NCBI GenBank assembly: GCA_900618425.1
Contig: UZAN01040763.1
Location: 1-64,000 of the forward strand
DNA length: 64,000 nucleotides
Origin: Echinostoma caproni
Taxonomy: Eukaryota; Platyhelminthes; Trematoda; Plagiorchiida; Echinostomatidae
Direction: 5' to 3'
The translations under genes and the position numbers were made by a program. Shown here one piece after another: positions 1-12,449 of this stretch. The notes beneath the pieces are model-generated. The model saw nothing but the letters and a program-made list of their open reading frames with translations. It was not told where the DNA came from and did not search any database. Position 1 is the first letter of the stretch. Each line of letters starts with the position of its first letter.

Positions 1-3000
1 TCTCTTGACACTACTGTGCAAGAGCTTTCCGGCATGATGGAGGTTGATCTATTTCCTAGGAACTACTTCAAATGCCCATTCGAATTCTCCCGGTACTTCG
101 AAAGTGTCATCGTTCCATCCATCCATCGAACCAATCAGCTACCCACACAACCTTTGCTCTTTATCAGTATCCATGCATTATTGGCATTTTAGTACCTGGA
201 CCAAAAACTGTTTATAATTAGGAGTCTATTCCGGTTTTTATTTCGGTATTCGTAGTCAAAACCAGTAGAAAAACGTTTGATTGCACATAAAACACTCAAT
301 ATTACACTCCTCATTTAAATCGGCTCTAAAACAGCACATGGGAGACAAATTTTAAACCAAATACCAAGCGCAACGGAATGTCCGATGCGAAATTTTTCTG
401 TGATACCAATCAATTACGCAAATTATCGTTGATGAAATCAATTAATTAAAAGGACCTCGGGACTCTCATCGAATGTTCCTGCCCTTCATCTCTTTCGTTC
501 CAAGTCTCTATTTGGTCAGTAGCCTCATCCCTCCCTGAGGCTTTTGGGCACTGTTAAGTTATTTCAATTTCTACATCCATTCGATTAGATTTACTGACGT
601 CATTTTGTCCAAGAGACTACACTATACTCGTCTTCTGGTTACACCTGTCAATGGCCGATGTGTTTCAACTGGCCTCAGGTGACCTCTGAAATTCGAGTTG
701 GTTTCCGGTAACCTGAGGAAAATGATAGGGAAATATTACCATTGACCCGTGGTGCTCGCCCTCTATGAAATGGGACAGATGAAAGTAGGTCAAAGCCCAA
801 GGGGGGGGTTATGAAACCCGATACACGTTCATTGAGCCCCCAATACCGGGGCCTCCTCAATGGGGTAAGCATGCAGAGGGTCGGAACAAAGATATACATT
901 GTTTCCTCCACGGGATTTAATTAAACTGTACTGAAAAAGAAAATTGTCGTCTGTTCACCGCAATCATGGTTGGCGGGACCTGTATTCATATTCAAGGAGC
1001 GTCTATCGTTTTGTGATAGACTTTGTTTTGTGCATAAACCTTTTTTTACCCACAGAACATTCACGGAAACCAACCCCTTTTGAGGATTGATTGGAACGTT
1101 GTATTCCTTACTTAGAAAACACTGATACGTTTTTCTGTGAGATCATCTTCAGTTCTAGTCTAGTGCAGCTGTAAGTTTATACCTCCTGCCTTCTCGTTTC
1201 CGTAGGTGGCACATAGATACCGAAAAAGGTGTTTATAATAGAAATTACTGTGCTAGTTTTCGGTAAACGTTCACTACCGTTCACCGTTGTTTTTATTTTA
1301 TTCGTACCCTTGAACAAATTTTATACTGAACTGTTTGCTATTGCTACGTACGTATATGTTCACTCTGGTGATAAAACTAACTGCACCTTGCACATTGCTT
1401 ATTTATCGTTCTCTCATTGAGGGCTACAACAGATACATGCATACATACGCGTACTGAGCCCGACTTCGTGAATGACCTAATTTGTGCTTGTGATTGATCA
1501 CCTGTCAGAATCGGTCTACACCCTCAGTTCATCCAGTCAGCCGCATGGTCGGGAATAGCCGTAGTTTCCCCGCTTTCTATAGAGATCATCATTAATACAT
1601 ATCTACCCGCTCGGTCCAGGTTTGAACTCCGGACCCATCGTATGGAAAGCGTCTTTTAGATGCAAAATTTCCGACTCAAGTTTGTTCTGATGTTGTCATT
1701 GAAGATCGTTTGAGTTTACCAAGGTGTTTTCCAACAGTATTTGGATGAACTGGATAAACCACTGCTAACTCAAATTTGCATTCTTCAATCGAAGTGATAG
1801 TTTTTTATCAATCGTCGTTGTCTATATTTTCTTTTCTTGGAAATCAGCATTTGAAACGCTTTAGGTTGTCAGTCAACGACTACTCGAATCCTGCTGTTAC
1901 TTTGAAAGGATTTTGTTTCTTAATTAACACGACGTGGAACAATATTAGCTATTATCCCGTAACTCTTATCATATTTTAAAATGAGAAGTTGTGGGATTAC
2001 TACAAAGAAGTTAGGAGAAATTTGTGGACAAGAATATGACCGATTCAACCGTAGAATTATACCCTATCTATCTTCCTTTCCAATTTCATAATTTGTTTCC
2101 ATTTCTGTTACGCCGAGTTTTAGTGCATTCCGACAGCGGTTGTTTTCAGTTAGATATGAAAAGTACCAATAATATTTTGTGTAAAACTACGCCGATTTTT
2201 ATGCTCCAAATGACTAGGCGATGGGAAAGGTTTATGCTCTGAGGTATTCAAGAGAAAAGGTAAAGGTGTGAACATTATATATAAATTGATTTCACGAATA
2301 CCAGAGTTCATGAGCTTGCAGCTTTCATGAACGTATATATTCTGTGTTGGTTTGCAGGACTGTGTTGATCTTCAAGTCCAGGAAAAGAAATCATCGAAAA
2401 TGGTCAATGTTTAAATCTCAGGAGTTAGGTCGGGGACACGGTAAAAATCAAGGCAGTTTTGTGAAACTTTTGAGGTTAAAGCTGAAGACCGAGGTAGAAG
2501 AGGTTCAAACAAAGGCCTGACATAGGTAAAAAATGTTTTACAGAGAGTATTCCAAAGTATCCCGATTCGAAATATGAAGGTGATATTCTTTCGGTTTACG
2601 TACACACACGAGGGCTCACAGTTGCATGTACTTAAACCATACAGGATACATATGTGTGTAACAAGTCAACTCGATATTTCCGGGTACGAACCGCCTCAGG
2701 TCGAGTTCAGTGTGGTGATAAATGGATCAAATTCAAACACACATTCAACCCCGCAATATTATGCGAAGATGTGAATAGTGATCTACATTATGGTGCGAAT
2801 TGGAGAGCCCATATCACTGCTCCGGAACGTGCTGTGTTATCAGACAACGTGTCCATTTTTGTGGTAATCATACAATTTGTCAATGATGCAATTTATTTTG
2901 GCTATAAGACCTCTTGGCTGTGCACCATTATCATGTAATACTGCTATTGACCGTGTGGTAAAACCTCTATCTCTGCTGTTCGATTTGTCCATTTTTCCCT

Positions 3001-6000
3001 GCACCTTCTTGACTTGATCGTAATCCTTTCCAAATTATTGATTGCACAGTTGCACAGTAAATGAAGCAAAATTACAAGTTTTGTTATCGTATTCTTGACA
3101 ACTTACGTGTTCTACCCCGTTACTCGATGAAACCAATCAGGTGTTTTCGAGCTGATGTATTCTTGATCTGCGGTCAAGAACTTCGTCCCGATGTTTACCA
3201 CAATCAATCATTCACTCTCCCACTGATTTACCTATAAAAGCCGATCATCAATGGAACCCAAGGTTTTTCTTCAGTGATCGCAGAATTTTGCAAAATGAAC
3301 ATAATGAGCACGAAGATATATTCCTCGTTGTTGGGGTTGCGATAGAATTGGTCTGTCTACTTGAGCGACATACACTGAATCCGTGAAAATAAAGGAGAAA
3401 GATAGAAACTGGATGATTTAGCTCGTGGCTTGATTGACCTAAATCATGAATTTTTTCTCACACTGAAATAGAATAATCGATTGGATTGTATCTCTGGCCC
3501 CTGTCTTAAAGGAAAGAATACAGAATGAATACAGAATCTGACGTGACTACGTACACTTCGTGTTTCCGTACATAATGAACATGTTTGCGAGTGATGAGTA
3601 GTGTCGGACACAGTGCCAAAGTAACCAGCAGTAATCTTCTACTAAAGATAGATATGTTGAGCAAGCAGTGAGGGCCTTTGTGCCACTTCCACGCTACGTC
3701 TCCCCTCTTTTCGTGAACGGAGGTTCATNATGACACAGAAGTAAAACACAACAAGACCAGGATCCAAGCCAATGGGAACATGTATATGTTGTCAACGGAT
3801 GGTGTTGGTTTCTGGTGCTTTTTGTATTTGATGCCTTTGATAGTGGGCATCATTTGAATGACCAAGTGCTACCGCATCAGTAGACATAGTTGTGAGCTAT
3901 TTAACACTGCTCGGGGGCACGCTGGTGTGGAAATTAAAATATGGCTGGTGATTAGCCCTGGGACAGAGTGTTCAGAAATAAGGAAGGAACAAACTCCGAA
4001 CTTGCTTTCTTCACAAGTCTCTTGGGATAATCATCGTCGAACAACAGGGATTCTTGATGGATTTGTAAGTCCCAAGTAGGAATATCTCCTTTAAGGTATC
4101 TTCAAACGGTGTGACGGAAAATTTGTTGACCTCTGGCTTGGAAAAGAATTGTATTCGTGCTGTTCACATTCCAATCTGCATTGTTTCATTTAGTTTGAAA
4201 TTGTCTGGTTAATTGCATACTCATTTTTACATTAACCAAACAATTTGACCACTTAGTTGTCCAGTTAAACTTCTACATCTTTATGATGACCATACACAGT
4301 GTGGGGCAGGTGAACCTCATGGTTTCTTCCTGTTTATACACAATATGTTCTGATACCCATGTCACGAATCGCATATCGCATACCATATTCTTCACTCATA
4401 TGTCAGCAGTGCAATCATTTCAGCTCCTTACCGTGCCTTTACGGTTCCCATACGAAAATCTGAAACACTGCTCACGTCCCGTTAGGCTTGTTAGTGAGAA
4501 ATTCCAAGAAACTCATTTGAGTGATAACAAATGACTTAATATGAGTCGTACATGACTATGAATCCCAACAATTCCGAATAAACGTGGGTATCAGAAAGGT
4601 CTGAAGGTCCGGTTTCACAATTAAATGGTAGTCATCTTTGTCTCTGAGATCTGGTTCTTCTACCAACCAACAAACAAAGGGTTGTGTGCTGCAGAAACAT
4701 ATCAACGTAACATTTTCATACACGTTGATCACGTCACAGGCAAAATAGTGCAAAGTGGTTAAATATCGCGGCGAAAAACTGAAGTAAGCACAAAATATCA
4801 TGTAAGTTCCAGTGGGCGGTGATTAAAACTTATTGTTTCAAAAGGCGTTTCTTCTTTCAACTTGTTATCAATACTTACCATACTCGTTTCCCCTCGAAAA
4901 CGAAGTGTTCCCTATGCCCGGATGTTTACAAGCATACAAACGTGCGCCCGTGTTTGCGGGCGGTTAGACAGATGGGCGGGCATTCCGTGGATGCTTGTCC
5001 CAAAACGCGTGAGTTCCATCACTTACTGGTATAATGGTACTACCATGGGAGCACTTATTAACTGACCGTCGTGGTTGTTCACTCGTGGTTCGAATTGGTC
5101 GATTGAACTTTTCAACTATCTTCGATGATTACCTTGATTGCTATCACAGCTAACTTATTGATCAGTTCCCCTTTCCACTCTGGTTCGGTCGATGACTGAC
5201 ATGGATGGGGATAGGAAAAGATGGTGGTAGTGGCGTGGTGGTGGTGGTGATGACACTAGAGCCGATAGGAAAACGATCTACGGTGCGACAACACAGAATT
5301 AGGTACAGATCTAGTCTGAAAACTCGTTGGGCATTAAAAACTAAACACTGTATTGTATCCGACTGAATTTAGGATAAATCATTACGGTTTTCTGTTAGCT
5401 CATGCCTTCGCGGCCTACGTACAGAGAGATAATGAGAGTTTCTCTGACTGACAGGAAAAAAATGGTATTTAAGTTAGGAAAGTTAAACATGTGATTATTT
5501 TGATTTCAGCCATGAGATATAAACGTAACTCTTAAAATAGGGTATTGGAGAATTATCCAAACAAACTTGTTACGTTATGTGCCTAAAAGATGAACCGTGC
5601 GTGAATCGAGTATCCATTTAACTCTCTGTGTTGCTCGTTACTTTGCCCAGCTGTTCAGGCGTCCAGTCCACCCAGTTTCATATGCCAACTTTGCATTTGT
5701 GTATGTTCACTGCTTTCTTTGGACACCCGAACATAGAATTTCAACCAAATTGAGATCGAGTCTTTTAGGTACCCAATTTTCTGAACTCCACCCTAAAGGT
5801 CTCCCTTTCCTCGGGGATCTAAAAATGATCCAAACTTCATTTTTCGACCACAAGTTAAAACATCTTCAGACACACATTATCCTGAACAATTCTTCGTTTT
5901 TCCGAACAACTTTGGTTGATTCGGCCGAGAAAAATATGGCATATTTTTGCGGTTGAGGGATATGATTTTTCCTAGTTTTATAATGGTTACTCTGAATACG

Positions 6001-6222
6001 GTGACGGTACAGCTCACATTCAGGGCTTTCGCATTTCAAAAGAGTTTAACCTAGTGCTTGTTGAAACAAGTTACACTAGAGCTAAATCAGATCAAGTATA
6101 TGTACAACCTATTTTAATTGAAAAACTAACCGCTGAATGTAATCCATTGTTTGTTGGGCTTGTGTGAACTGTAGCGATCCAAGCTAAATTCTACTTCGGC
6201 TTCTACTAGTTGGTATTGGGTT
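1..6222. other. Non-coding stretch, no recognised gene
   Basis: Only short open frames without recognisable domains are present. Positions 2574-2938 hold two overlapping open frames (66 and 94 codons), neither with flanking splice sites nor a family I recognise. A GGT/GTG-rich run sits near 5222-5262 and a single undetermined base at 3729. I see no RNA gene or clear transposon core here. Confidence 0.6.
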
Positions 6223-6246
6223 TGTGTGTGTGTGTGTGTGTGTGTG
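6223..6246. repeat. (TG)n microsatellite
   Basis: An uninterrupted run of about 12 TG dinucleotides, directly visible. Confidence 0.97.
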
Positions 6247-6273
6247 CATAAAGTGACGGACTGCATAGAATTC

Positions 6274-6300
6274 TTTTTTTTGGGGGGGGGGGGGGGGGNG
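6274..6300. repeat. T-run followed by G-run with an N
   Basis: Eight T are followed by about 17 G, an N at 6299 and one more G. The homopolymer length is probably uncertain in the assembly. Confidence 0.95.
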
Positions 6301-6679
6301 AGGTGAGTATCCTTCTAGGCAAGGCGATCATTGTTCTTGCCGAACTTTGCCCCAGTTTTCAAGGTCAGTGGTCTAGACCGAGGTACGAAATGAATAATGC
6401 CGAAAAGGGCGCATTGAAATTGTAGTTCCATTTATTCAACCACAAAGAACAATGAAAAACGCTGTTAGAAGTGATCATGAGTGAAACTACGCATGTTGAG
6501 GATCGCAATTTCACAGAACTAAGAGTTGCCAACAGGTCGTCGACGGGGTTGGATGGAAACAGGTGTTACGTAGAGTCATTGCTGAGTTGATCTCATTTTC
6601 ACAAACAGTTGAAGCCAACCGCGAAGAAACCTAGAGACTTGACTAACCAGTAGGGAGAAGTGCGTCAGAATTTTAACAA

Positions 6680-6880
6680 TTGGTTTGGATGTACACAGTA
6701 AGAGATCAAGTGGTTAGGTTACAAACTTGTGACCTGGAAGTCCCGGGATCGAACCGCTCCATCGCCGCCCGTCTTCCCCAATTTTGTATTTCCCCTAGCA
6801 GCCTTTGTATGGCCGCAGCCCCCTTCCTGAAAGTATTGAACATTTGTATATTTAATAAATTGAAAACGAAGTAAAAGACC
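6680..6880 (+). mobile_element. tRNA-derived SINE, family A
   Basis: The head contains an internal RNA polymerase III promoter-like pair: an A-box-like GATCAAGTGG at 6704-6713 and a B-box GGATCGAACC at 6746-6755, with tRNA-like spacing (about 33 bases). The body carries GGCCGCAGCCCCCTT and ends in an AT-rich tail with AATAAA-like sequence near 6850. The same order of blocks (box B, GGCCGC, CCCCCTT, TATTG, AATAAA) recurs on the minus strand at 52688-52840, so these two are copies of one family. SINEs have no protein and depend on a LINE for movement; the partner cannot be identified here. Confidence 0.6.
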
Positions 6881-6889
6881 TATTCCTGC

Positions 6890-9800
6890 TGATTCGGGGT
6901 CTGAAGAAACAGAATAAAACACAGATTGTGAGGGATGAGATACAAATTGGTGTCACTTTCTAAGAAGACACTGCACACAACCGTTCGGTGGATGATGTAG
7001 ATGTTTTTTTGTTTGATTATGTGATTCACGCTTCTTTTTTAATTAGTTTTCACGTCCTTGCCGTCACAACCTATGTAGGATCTAAAATTAAACAGGAGAG
7101 TCGGTATAGGTTGTCGATATAATTGTTGCGTTAAGAGAAATATTGATAACTCAGAACAAAGCGGCAGAAATATGCTTTCAGAATCGATGGTGTACGAAAG
7201 AAAATGAAGGAATTGTTGGGAACAGTGAAAGTATATTCATCATGTAAATCGAAGATGTGATTCACCGCTACAAACCTCTGAAAGCACTTTTGTGGTGATC
7301 CCAGCCTGCGTGATAACGCATAGCGTGGAAGAACACATTACAGTTTTAGAACAACTGCNTCAAGCTTCCTGGATGACGTCAACAAAACGCGTGTGTGCAC
7401 CGTCTCCTGGACTACATACCATAGGTCTATCGTACCAGCCAATCAGAAACCGTGCGGCCCAGACAGAAGCTGAAAAATGGCAGAAATACTAGAGGGCGAT
7501 TGATGGAGGCCCGGATGACCAATGAGCTGGTTTTGTACATATTATTTATTCCCAGTAATTTATTTCATTAAACGAACTACTACTCCGGTGGTCTTTTTCT
7601 CGTTTCTCGGTTACGTGGATATTGCGTGCAAGTGCCAGTGTGGTTCCGTGCTTACGCCTCGACCGTCATTACACATCCGTCATCCGTATTCAGTATCTCG
7701 TATTTCGTGTTCAGTGCATACTAATACCTACTACTACTACAATTGCTACAACTTTACTTCTTTTTCGTCGTTATTGCACACTCACCAAAACCGTTGAGAG
7801 TTCTCATTTAGACGCACCAACTACTTGAAGTATCTGGGTTTGCTGTCAGAAGCGCTTTTCCGGCACTGTCGGTGAAAACAACGACTCGTGCCCATTGGGG
7901 ATCGACTTCCTGAAACTGGACGTCTCCCCCAAAACCTACTGTGCTTGTGCGGAGTAGGAGTGTGGATTTAATTTCGTTCAACAATTTTAATTTACACTTC
8001 CGGTGCAGGCTCTGCATGCTCACTTATCCCGAATCTAACATAACTTACTGTAGTTCATTCGTCCACAGTGGGCTGGTTGCAAGCGATAGATCATCTACAA
8101 ATACGGTATCCGGCCCGGTCAGGTTCTTTTCGAAAACTGTGACAGTTTCGCGCTTTTCTGTTCAAACAAATTCATCATCTGGGATCCCAATATCCGCCTT
8201 AATGTGTTAAGCGTCACGTGACTGCGCATCTCCATGGAGAATAGTGCTCATAAGTGTGAAGTGAACGGCAAAGTTTTATCCGGCTGGGGACTTAGACAAA
8301 AAACTACGTATGTGACTGCGTTTCATTTTAACCTGGTGATAATGGTATCGTTTTAGGATTCATGGAGGAAATTTTTCCTTTGATTTGGAAAATGTTTGGG
8401 TGAATTCTGAAAACTAGAAAGGTACTAGGGCGTCGAGGAAGACCCAATATTGTACTCGTTACCCGAGTGAAATCGAAAAGCGAGTCAACCGGAAATGTTG
8501 CATTTGATGTAGACGGAACTGCACTAAACTGAGTTCAACTGAACACTACTGAATCTCAGATCGTAAAGCTGTTAAAATAAAAGCACCGAAGGCAGAGAGT
8601 TCACTCGTTTGTTTGCGATCGAACAGACACACACACTCACAGGTACAGCGATCCAGAACAGATTTCCGATCGTTCATACAGGTCAATGGGTTTGACTTCA
8701 CATTGCAGTTCACGTGTTTCAACCCTACTGTCGGATCAAAGTGATTGTATGTATTCACGGTGTCGGTATGCACCGATCACATGGATGGTGTTTCGTGTGA
8801 AGGTTTGATCAGATGAGGGAAAGAAACCATTGATATCACGGTCTTGGGTAGAACATCGCAAAATGACAGAATTGAATAAGGCAGACTGAAGGAGAGTGTA
8901 CAGCTTCGAATATATTTATGATTTGATCGTCCTCTTATTGGCACGGTTAACGAAGAGGAATGACGGTATATGGAGATAATCGGTCTAACAGACCAGGCGT
9001 ATTCCCCGCTGCGTACAACTGAGTAACATCATCATTCGTATTGTTCAGAGAGTGTGCAAAACGTGAGATATGGTCGCCAGGGCACATTTACTAAGAATTG
9101 AAACCCACTATATTTCAAAACTCTATTTCCGTTACCTAAAATCTGTGCATATATGCACATTCCTAAACCACAATTTCACACACTAAATCTGTTGTATACT
9201 CTTGGAATTAGCTCTGTCGGATATCTAATTATCATTTGCACCGTCCAGCGGCTTACTTAGTGCATTGGTGTACAAATTGACGTAATTTATTGGGTAGGAG
9301 TTCTATTACAGAGATGACCGATTGTTAGTTACTGGGAGGAGGCGAAGGATATGACCGACACCTGAAAAACTCACATACGATCAAAATGACTTGCTACATT
9401 TTCAGGGAACACTCGTTTATTGGTGCCTTGGCTTTGGTGATTTACAATTACATAGGTTCTTTGTTATTGTTTTAAGCACAACAATGGTATAGATTATTCC
9501 GAAATCCAGTACTTTAACATTCACAAACCGCAAACTACTCCATCTTTTTTCCAAACCTAACTGATATTTGGAATCGTTACGTTTCAACTGTATCGTACTC
9601 TCTAAACGTTTGCATGTACTCAGACCAACCACGAACAAACGTTCGAACGGGTGAATATTTTGGTTTATCTCTCGATGCTTATTCGGTCGCTTTTTTACGT
9701 TACTGATGCTAGAAGATGACACAAGATAACTGATTCTAATAAAAGAGATTGCGCAGGGAAAAAGGAGCTTCTTACTTAAGGAATGGGGCAATATGGGAGG

Positions 9801-11820
9801 GGGTGACTTTATGAAATTAAACATTTCCCAGCAAACTCAATTTGGGATCGTGTGGCGGAGAGCATCATGGGAGATTCATTCCATAAAATTGTATTTTGAA
9901 CATCTGTACACAAACAGCTGCAGTCTGAGCCGACCGTGACATTTCAAATCCATTTTTGGTCATCCTGATGTGAAATTCGTCGGGTACGAAGTAAAGGAAG
10001 TGTTTACTTGAAAACTGCGAGGCAATACACAGTTATAAATTTTCCATCATAAAGAGTCACCGACCCATAATGAGAGAAACTAGTCTCGCCAGAAATCAGG
10101 TTTTCTTCCTATATTTGAATGACCAGTAGCTGAGAAACAAATCGTTGTCCGAAATAGGCTGCATAGCAGCCTATATTTTCCGGTTTGTTACAAACTACGG
10201 ACCTAGCTAACCTTTCAACGAAAATCTAGGAATTATTAGTTGTTCAGATACAATTGGAATCTGAGGGAATATCAAAATTTTTACTTTTACTGATCAAGCG
10301 AAATATTGTAATGCCTGATCACTGTCCAATTTTTGTGATTTAATAAGTTAAACAGTAGAAAACTGGGCAATCTGATTGTCTCGAGTGAATTTTAAATCCC
10401 AGTTAACTTGTCTAGACAGGCGAGACAGAACACGCAATGCACGACGGGGCATTCGCCATTCGAATCTATCAACCAATTTGAGCAGTGCGAACAAAAGACC
10501 ATTTCCGAAAAACCCCACGCTATCTCGGGGTTAATTACATGACCTAATCAACCGCCGGTCATCAGGACACAATACTGCAAAACGATTTGATAGTGCAATC
10601 AACCGGATAGATAAATTTTAGTCAGCGTCCACCTTCGCATGTTGTCGATAAATATTTCCAGGATATGATCTGCCCATTGGTTAAGGTAAAATATTCACTA
10701 GAATGCAAACGATAAATTGAAGTGAAATCCACGTTCTGCCTGACCCCGCTGGAATCAAGTTGAGGTGCCAAGTAGAACCGTACGAGACACACACCAGTGT
10801 GTACTTTGAGTCGATCTCTTACTATCGGTGATTTGTCGCCGTTGGTGATGTCCAACAAACTCAAAGCAGATGTTCTGTGAATAGAGCTAATTGTTGCATC
10901 GCCCTTGTGGTCTTACAAACATCGGTGTTTAAGCCTTATTCTGTCTTGTGGGTTTGATTCCATCACAGTTCATTCACTGCATTTCTGTTTATTGCGTTTT
11001 ATTTGTGATTCACTTTAGAGCTATGCCTAAGAAAAATCAACCGGGAGGGGAGTGTCTAATCGTTATTTCTTGTGTACCTTTGCCGAGACAGAAATCGCGA
11101 ATGCCTAAACTATGGCTCACAGGTACATACTACCTCTGCGGTTCATGGTCAGGGCTCCTAAAGTATTAAACGAATAATGAAGATTGCTGATGAGTATATA
11201 AGAAGAACAAAACAAATCTAATATTGTTCGAACAGACAAGACTCGATAGCTTACTTCTCACTCATTTCCTGTCTTTGTAGTCCAACGCCACAGAGAGGTG
11301 TGTATAGGGTAGGGGGCAGTTAACCAAGTATCTATTTTCATTTGATGTTATAAGAAAGTTTCACTCAGGAACAAAAGGTGCCGAATGGAATGACTAGTTT
11401 CTAGTTTCAAGTTCGGTAGTACTTACCAAACGGAGAAGTTTTCCAGTGAAATTCAGCACCTTGCACATCACTTTCTCTAAAGAGGGTGTGTTTATGGGGA
11501 GGGAAGGTATTTTATTTGTCTTTGCTTATTAAAAATGTAGATGTTTTAACAGGATTAACAGGTTGATGCAAAATCTAGCAAATATGCTGACTAAGCATAG
11601 TTGCCCATCCGAATGTGCTCACGTTTCGTGAGACAGCTTTATTCCACTAATCCAATGTAAACTTGGGGTATTTCCAAGAAAACCAAGCCACGACGGTTAT
11701 TTCTTAAACAAATGTTGAAGACCCTTTTTCTGTTGGTTCTTAAAGGTTTGGTTTTTCTTCCCATTTAGTATTCGGCTCCTGCTAGGTAACTCTCCCTCCT
11801 CCATGTGGCTCTATAATAAC
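6890..11820. other. Non-coding stretch, no recognised gene
   Basis: No domain-bearing open frame is visible. An N lies at 7359. A segment at about 7290-7810 is richer in GC at its start and ends in pyrimidine-rich DNA with TACTAC repeats; it resembles LTR or other repeat sequence in texture, but I could not define ends or a protein. The longest open frame (9417-9824, minus strand, 135 codons) has no recognisable domain. Confidence 0.5.
10149..10183. repeat. Short perfect hairpin with imperfect outer arms
   Basis: ATAGGCTGC at 10154-10162 and its exact reverse complement at 10166-10174 are separated by three bases. Outer CCGAAA and TTTTCCGG extend the pairing imperfectly. It is isolated from any gene I can see. 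Confidence 0.7.
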
Positions 11821-11825
11821 TTAGG

Positions 11826-12446
11826 TTCATCAAATCCACACTCCTTAATAATGGATACCCGGAGCGGTTCATCGAGAAGAACCTTGTGGAAAAGCCCACA
11901 ATGCCCAATCCAAGCACGGTCAGAAAGAAAGATATATATATTTACCACCGGCTTGAAAACAAGCATGGTGCCAACGCCACAACAATGACAGTGAAGGGGA
12001 TAGGTGGATTAGGATACAGAACATGGGGAAAAGTGAGTGAGACAGTTAAACATGGAAAGAACTAACTAAAGAAAGAACTATTCTTGCAGCTCCCGTTCAA
12101 AGGAGATTCGAGTGGTGATATACTAAGAAGACTTCTGGAGAAAGCTATTGCACGAACATTTCCAGTCGCCACTCTGCGTTTGATGTTTACAAGCCGGCCT
12201 CAGCTCTGCACAAAACTCAAGGATAAGCTGTTCATCCTCTCCTCATCTATGATTACTTATTCTTTCACATGCACGTGTTCGGCAAGTTATGTAGGACGAA
12301 CAATGAGGCCGCTTTTCCAAAGGATCAGCGAACATAAACCGGCTTGGCTGAGAACGGATTGCAAGAAAGCAATAACCAGTGCGATTATGGGCCACCTCGG
12401 TGACACCGGACATCAGCCAGACAACGAGGCATTCAAAGTCATCTAG
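11826..12446 (+). mobile_element. Penelope-like element fragment with GIY-YIG endonuclease
   Basis: Decayed 3' half of a Penelope-like retroelement (PLE), a class that couples a reverse transcriptase to a C-terminal GIY-YIG nuclease. A first block from 11826 reads FIKSTLLNNGYPERFIEKNL, matching the post-RT region of Penelope proteins (the NGYP..FI pattern). After frame changes, a continuous frame at 12084-12446 reads LPFKGDSSGDILRRLL, then MITYSFTCTC and SASYVGRTMRPLFQRISEHKP. These are the GIY (here ITY), the YIG (here YVG), the arginine of GRT and the glutamate before H of the nuclease fold, plus the CxC pair typical of PLEs. The RT domain itself is absent or unrecognisable upstream. A CAG acceptor-like site directly precedes the LPFKGD block. 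Non-functional remnant; function is inferred from the family. Confidence 0.85.
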
Positions 12447-12449
12447 CCA

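Noticed and set aside
1600..1660. B-box-like GGTTTGAACTCC
   Set aside because: No A-box at tRNA spacing and no shared SINE body.
7290..7810. Possible solo LTR
   Set aside because: No TG...CA ends, target duplication or second copy could be defined.
9417..9824. 135-codon minus-strand frame with a TCTTCTAG acceptor-like site inside
   Set aside because: AT-rich, no recognisable domain, no good donor; consistent with a chance frame.
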